Of a stretch of DNA of 64,000 nucleotides, positions 63,606 through 64,000 are shown in pieces. How positions within the stretch are numbered: the first letter of the stretch is position 1; every line of letters begins with the position of its first letter. The notes beneath the pieces are model-generated. The model searched no databases. It was given only the letters and a program-made list of their open reading frames with translations, and was not told the origin of the DNA. The DNA is from Mycoavidus cysteinexigens_B (lineage in GTDB: Bacteria; Pseudomonadota; Gammaproteobacteria; Burkholderiales; Burkholderiaceae), in contig JASSUG010000008.1 in the NCBI GenBank assembly GCA_031963465.1, positions 1 to 64,000 on the forward strand, given 5' to 3'. The position numbers and the translations under genes were made by a program.

Positions 63606-64000
63606 TCAGAGCTTTTTTTGTTGAGAATTGATTGCTGGGTGTGCCAATAAACGTTGAACAGGGGTTTCTGGTTTGGCATATTTTTTGATAATTTTTGCAC
63701 CGACTCGCTTTTTCTCAAAGAGTTTCATGGTTGGGCAAAAGAAATTATTTAACAAGCTTAATTCATTGGTATACAAGTCATTCATCATGGCAACGATCTT
63801 GGGATTGTCAAAGCGCTCATAGCCAAAAAGTTGACGAACACAAGACCAATTTTTTTGCTCAACATGCGCGTTATCGTTTGAGTGATAAGGGCGAGAACGG
63901 GTAAATCGGATCGGCTGTGGATGGTTCTGGAAATAACGTAGTAGATGCCAGTTTAAGAATTCGGAGCCATTATCACAATCAAACCCCTGCACCACTGATA
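63606..64000 (-). mobile_element. insertion sequence transposase, DDE-integrase type, C-terminal part
   Basis: About 130 residues are visible; the gene continues past the right edge. The integrase core holds the second catalytic aspartate in DCDNGSEF and the glutamate in NAHVEQKNW, 38 positions apart, as in rve-type transposases. The segments TRSRPYHSNDN and LFGYERFD are familiar from integrase-type IS transposases. The reading frame is open from the edge to its stop, so this copy could be intact. The IS family is not assigned. Confidence 0.85.

Overview
The window looks like a Burkholderiaceae chromosome. The housekeeping order (xseB-ispA-dxs-folE2, thiO-thiS-thiG-thiE, polA near a LOG-family remnant, thrB2, a BPSS1780-type membrane protein, uvrD) is typical of Burkholderia relatives. 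The moderate base composition, decaying genes, mobile-element scars, a giant NACHT/WD40 protein and a polyketide/peptide cluster suggest a genome-reduced, host-associated member such as the endofungal Mycoavidus/Glomeribacter/Mycetohabitans group. That placement is inference; no rRNA or other taxonomic marker is present.

Layout. 1-6.6 kb: accessory region with a 288-bp inverted-repeat element and a 1802-residue STAND protein (TPR-like N-terminus, TIR/SEFIR-like domain, NACHT NTPase, pentapeptide repeats, about 16 WD40 repeats), with a direct repeat of about 110 bp on either side. 6.6-15.4 kb: core genes tsaD, folE2, dxs, ispA, xseB and the thiamine operon. 15.6-22.3 kb: an odd GNAT-AraC fusion regulator followed by a complete polyamine-type ABC transporter with two tandem binding proteins. 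22.4-25.9 kb: a 2-hydroxycarboxylate transporter, a Rieske oxygenase and a sulfurtransferase. 26-27 kb: a gutted Tn3-family transposase.

27.1-49.1 kb: a hybrid trans-AT polyketide/nonribosomal peptide cluster. Minus-strand order is PKS (4211 aa), reductase, NRPS, P450; a divergent SDR lies upstream of the PKS. The PKS starts with a methyltransferase-GNAT loading region and carries no acyltransferase. Its layout is MT-GNAT-ACP / KS-DH-ACP-ER / KS-ACP-ACP-DH-KR-MT. The terminal carrier domain is missing, but its last helix survives as an in-frame scar whose stop codon overlaps the reductase start (ATGA). The NRPS keeps one full A-PCP-TE module with a phenylalanine-type code, preceded by an eroded module (partial A, MT, PCP without its serine, half a C domain). 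The cluster therefore looks partly rebuilt and partly decaying.

49.2-63.3 kb: ndh, polA and an inserted cassette of Sfp-type phosphopantetheinyl transferase, metallophosphoesterase and PfaD-type trans enoyl reductase (very likely serving the PKS), then amn, thrB2, a BPSS1780-type protein and uvrD. The window ends inside a DDE-integrase insertion sequence. A recurring oddity is short tandem duplication of gene ends: stop-codon regions of folE2 and ispA, and ribosome-binding/start regions of dxs and the fusion regulator. I saw no tRNA, rRNA or CRISPR array.
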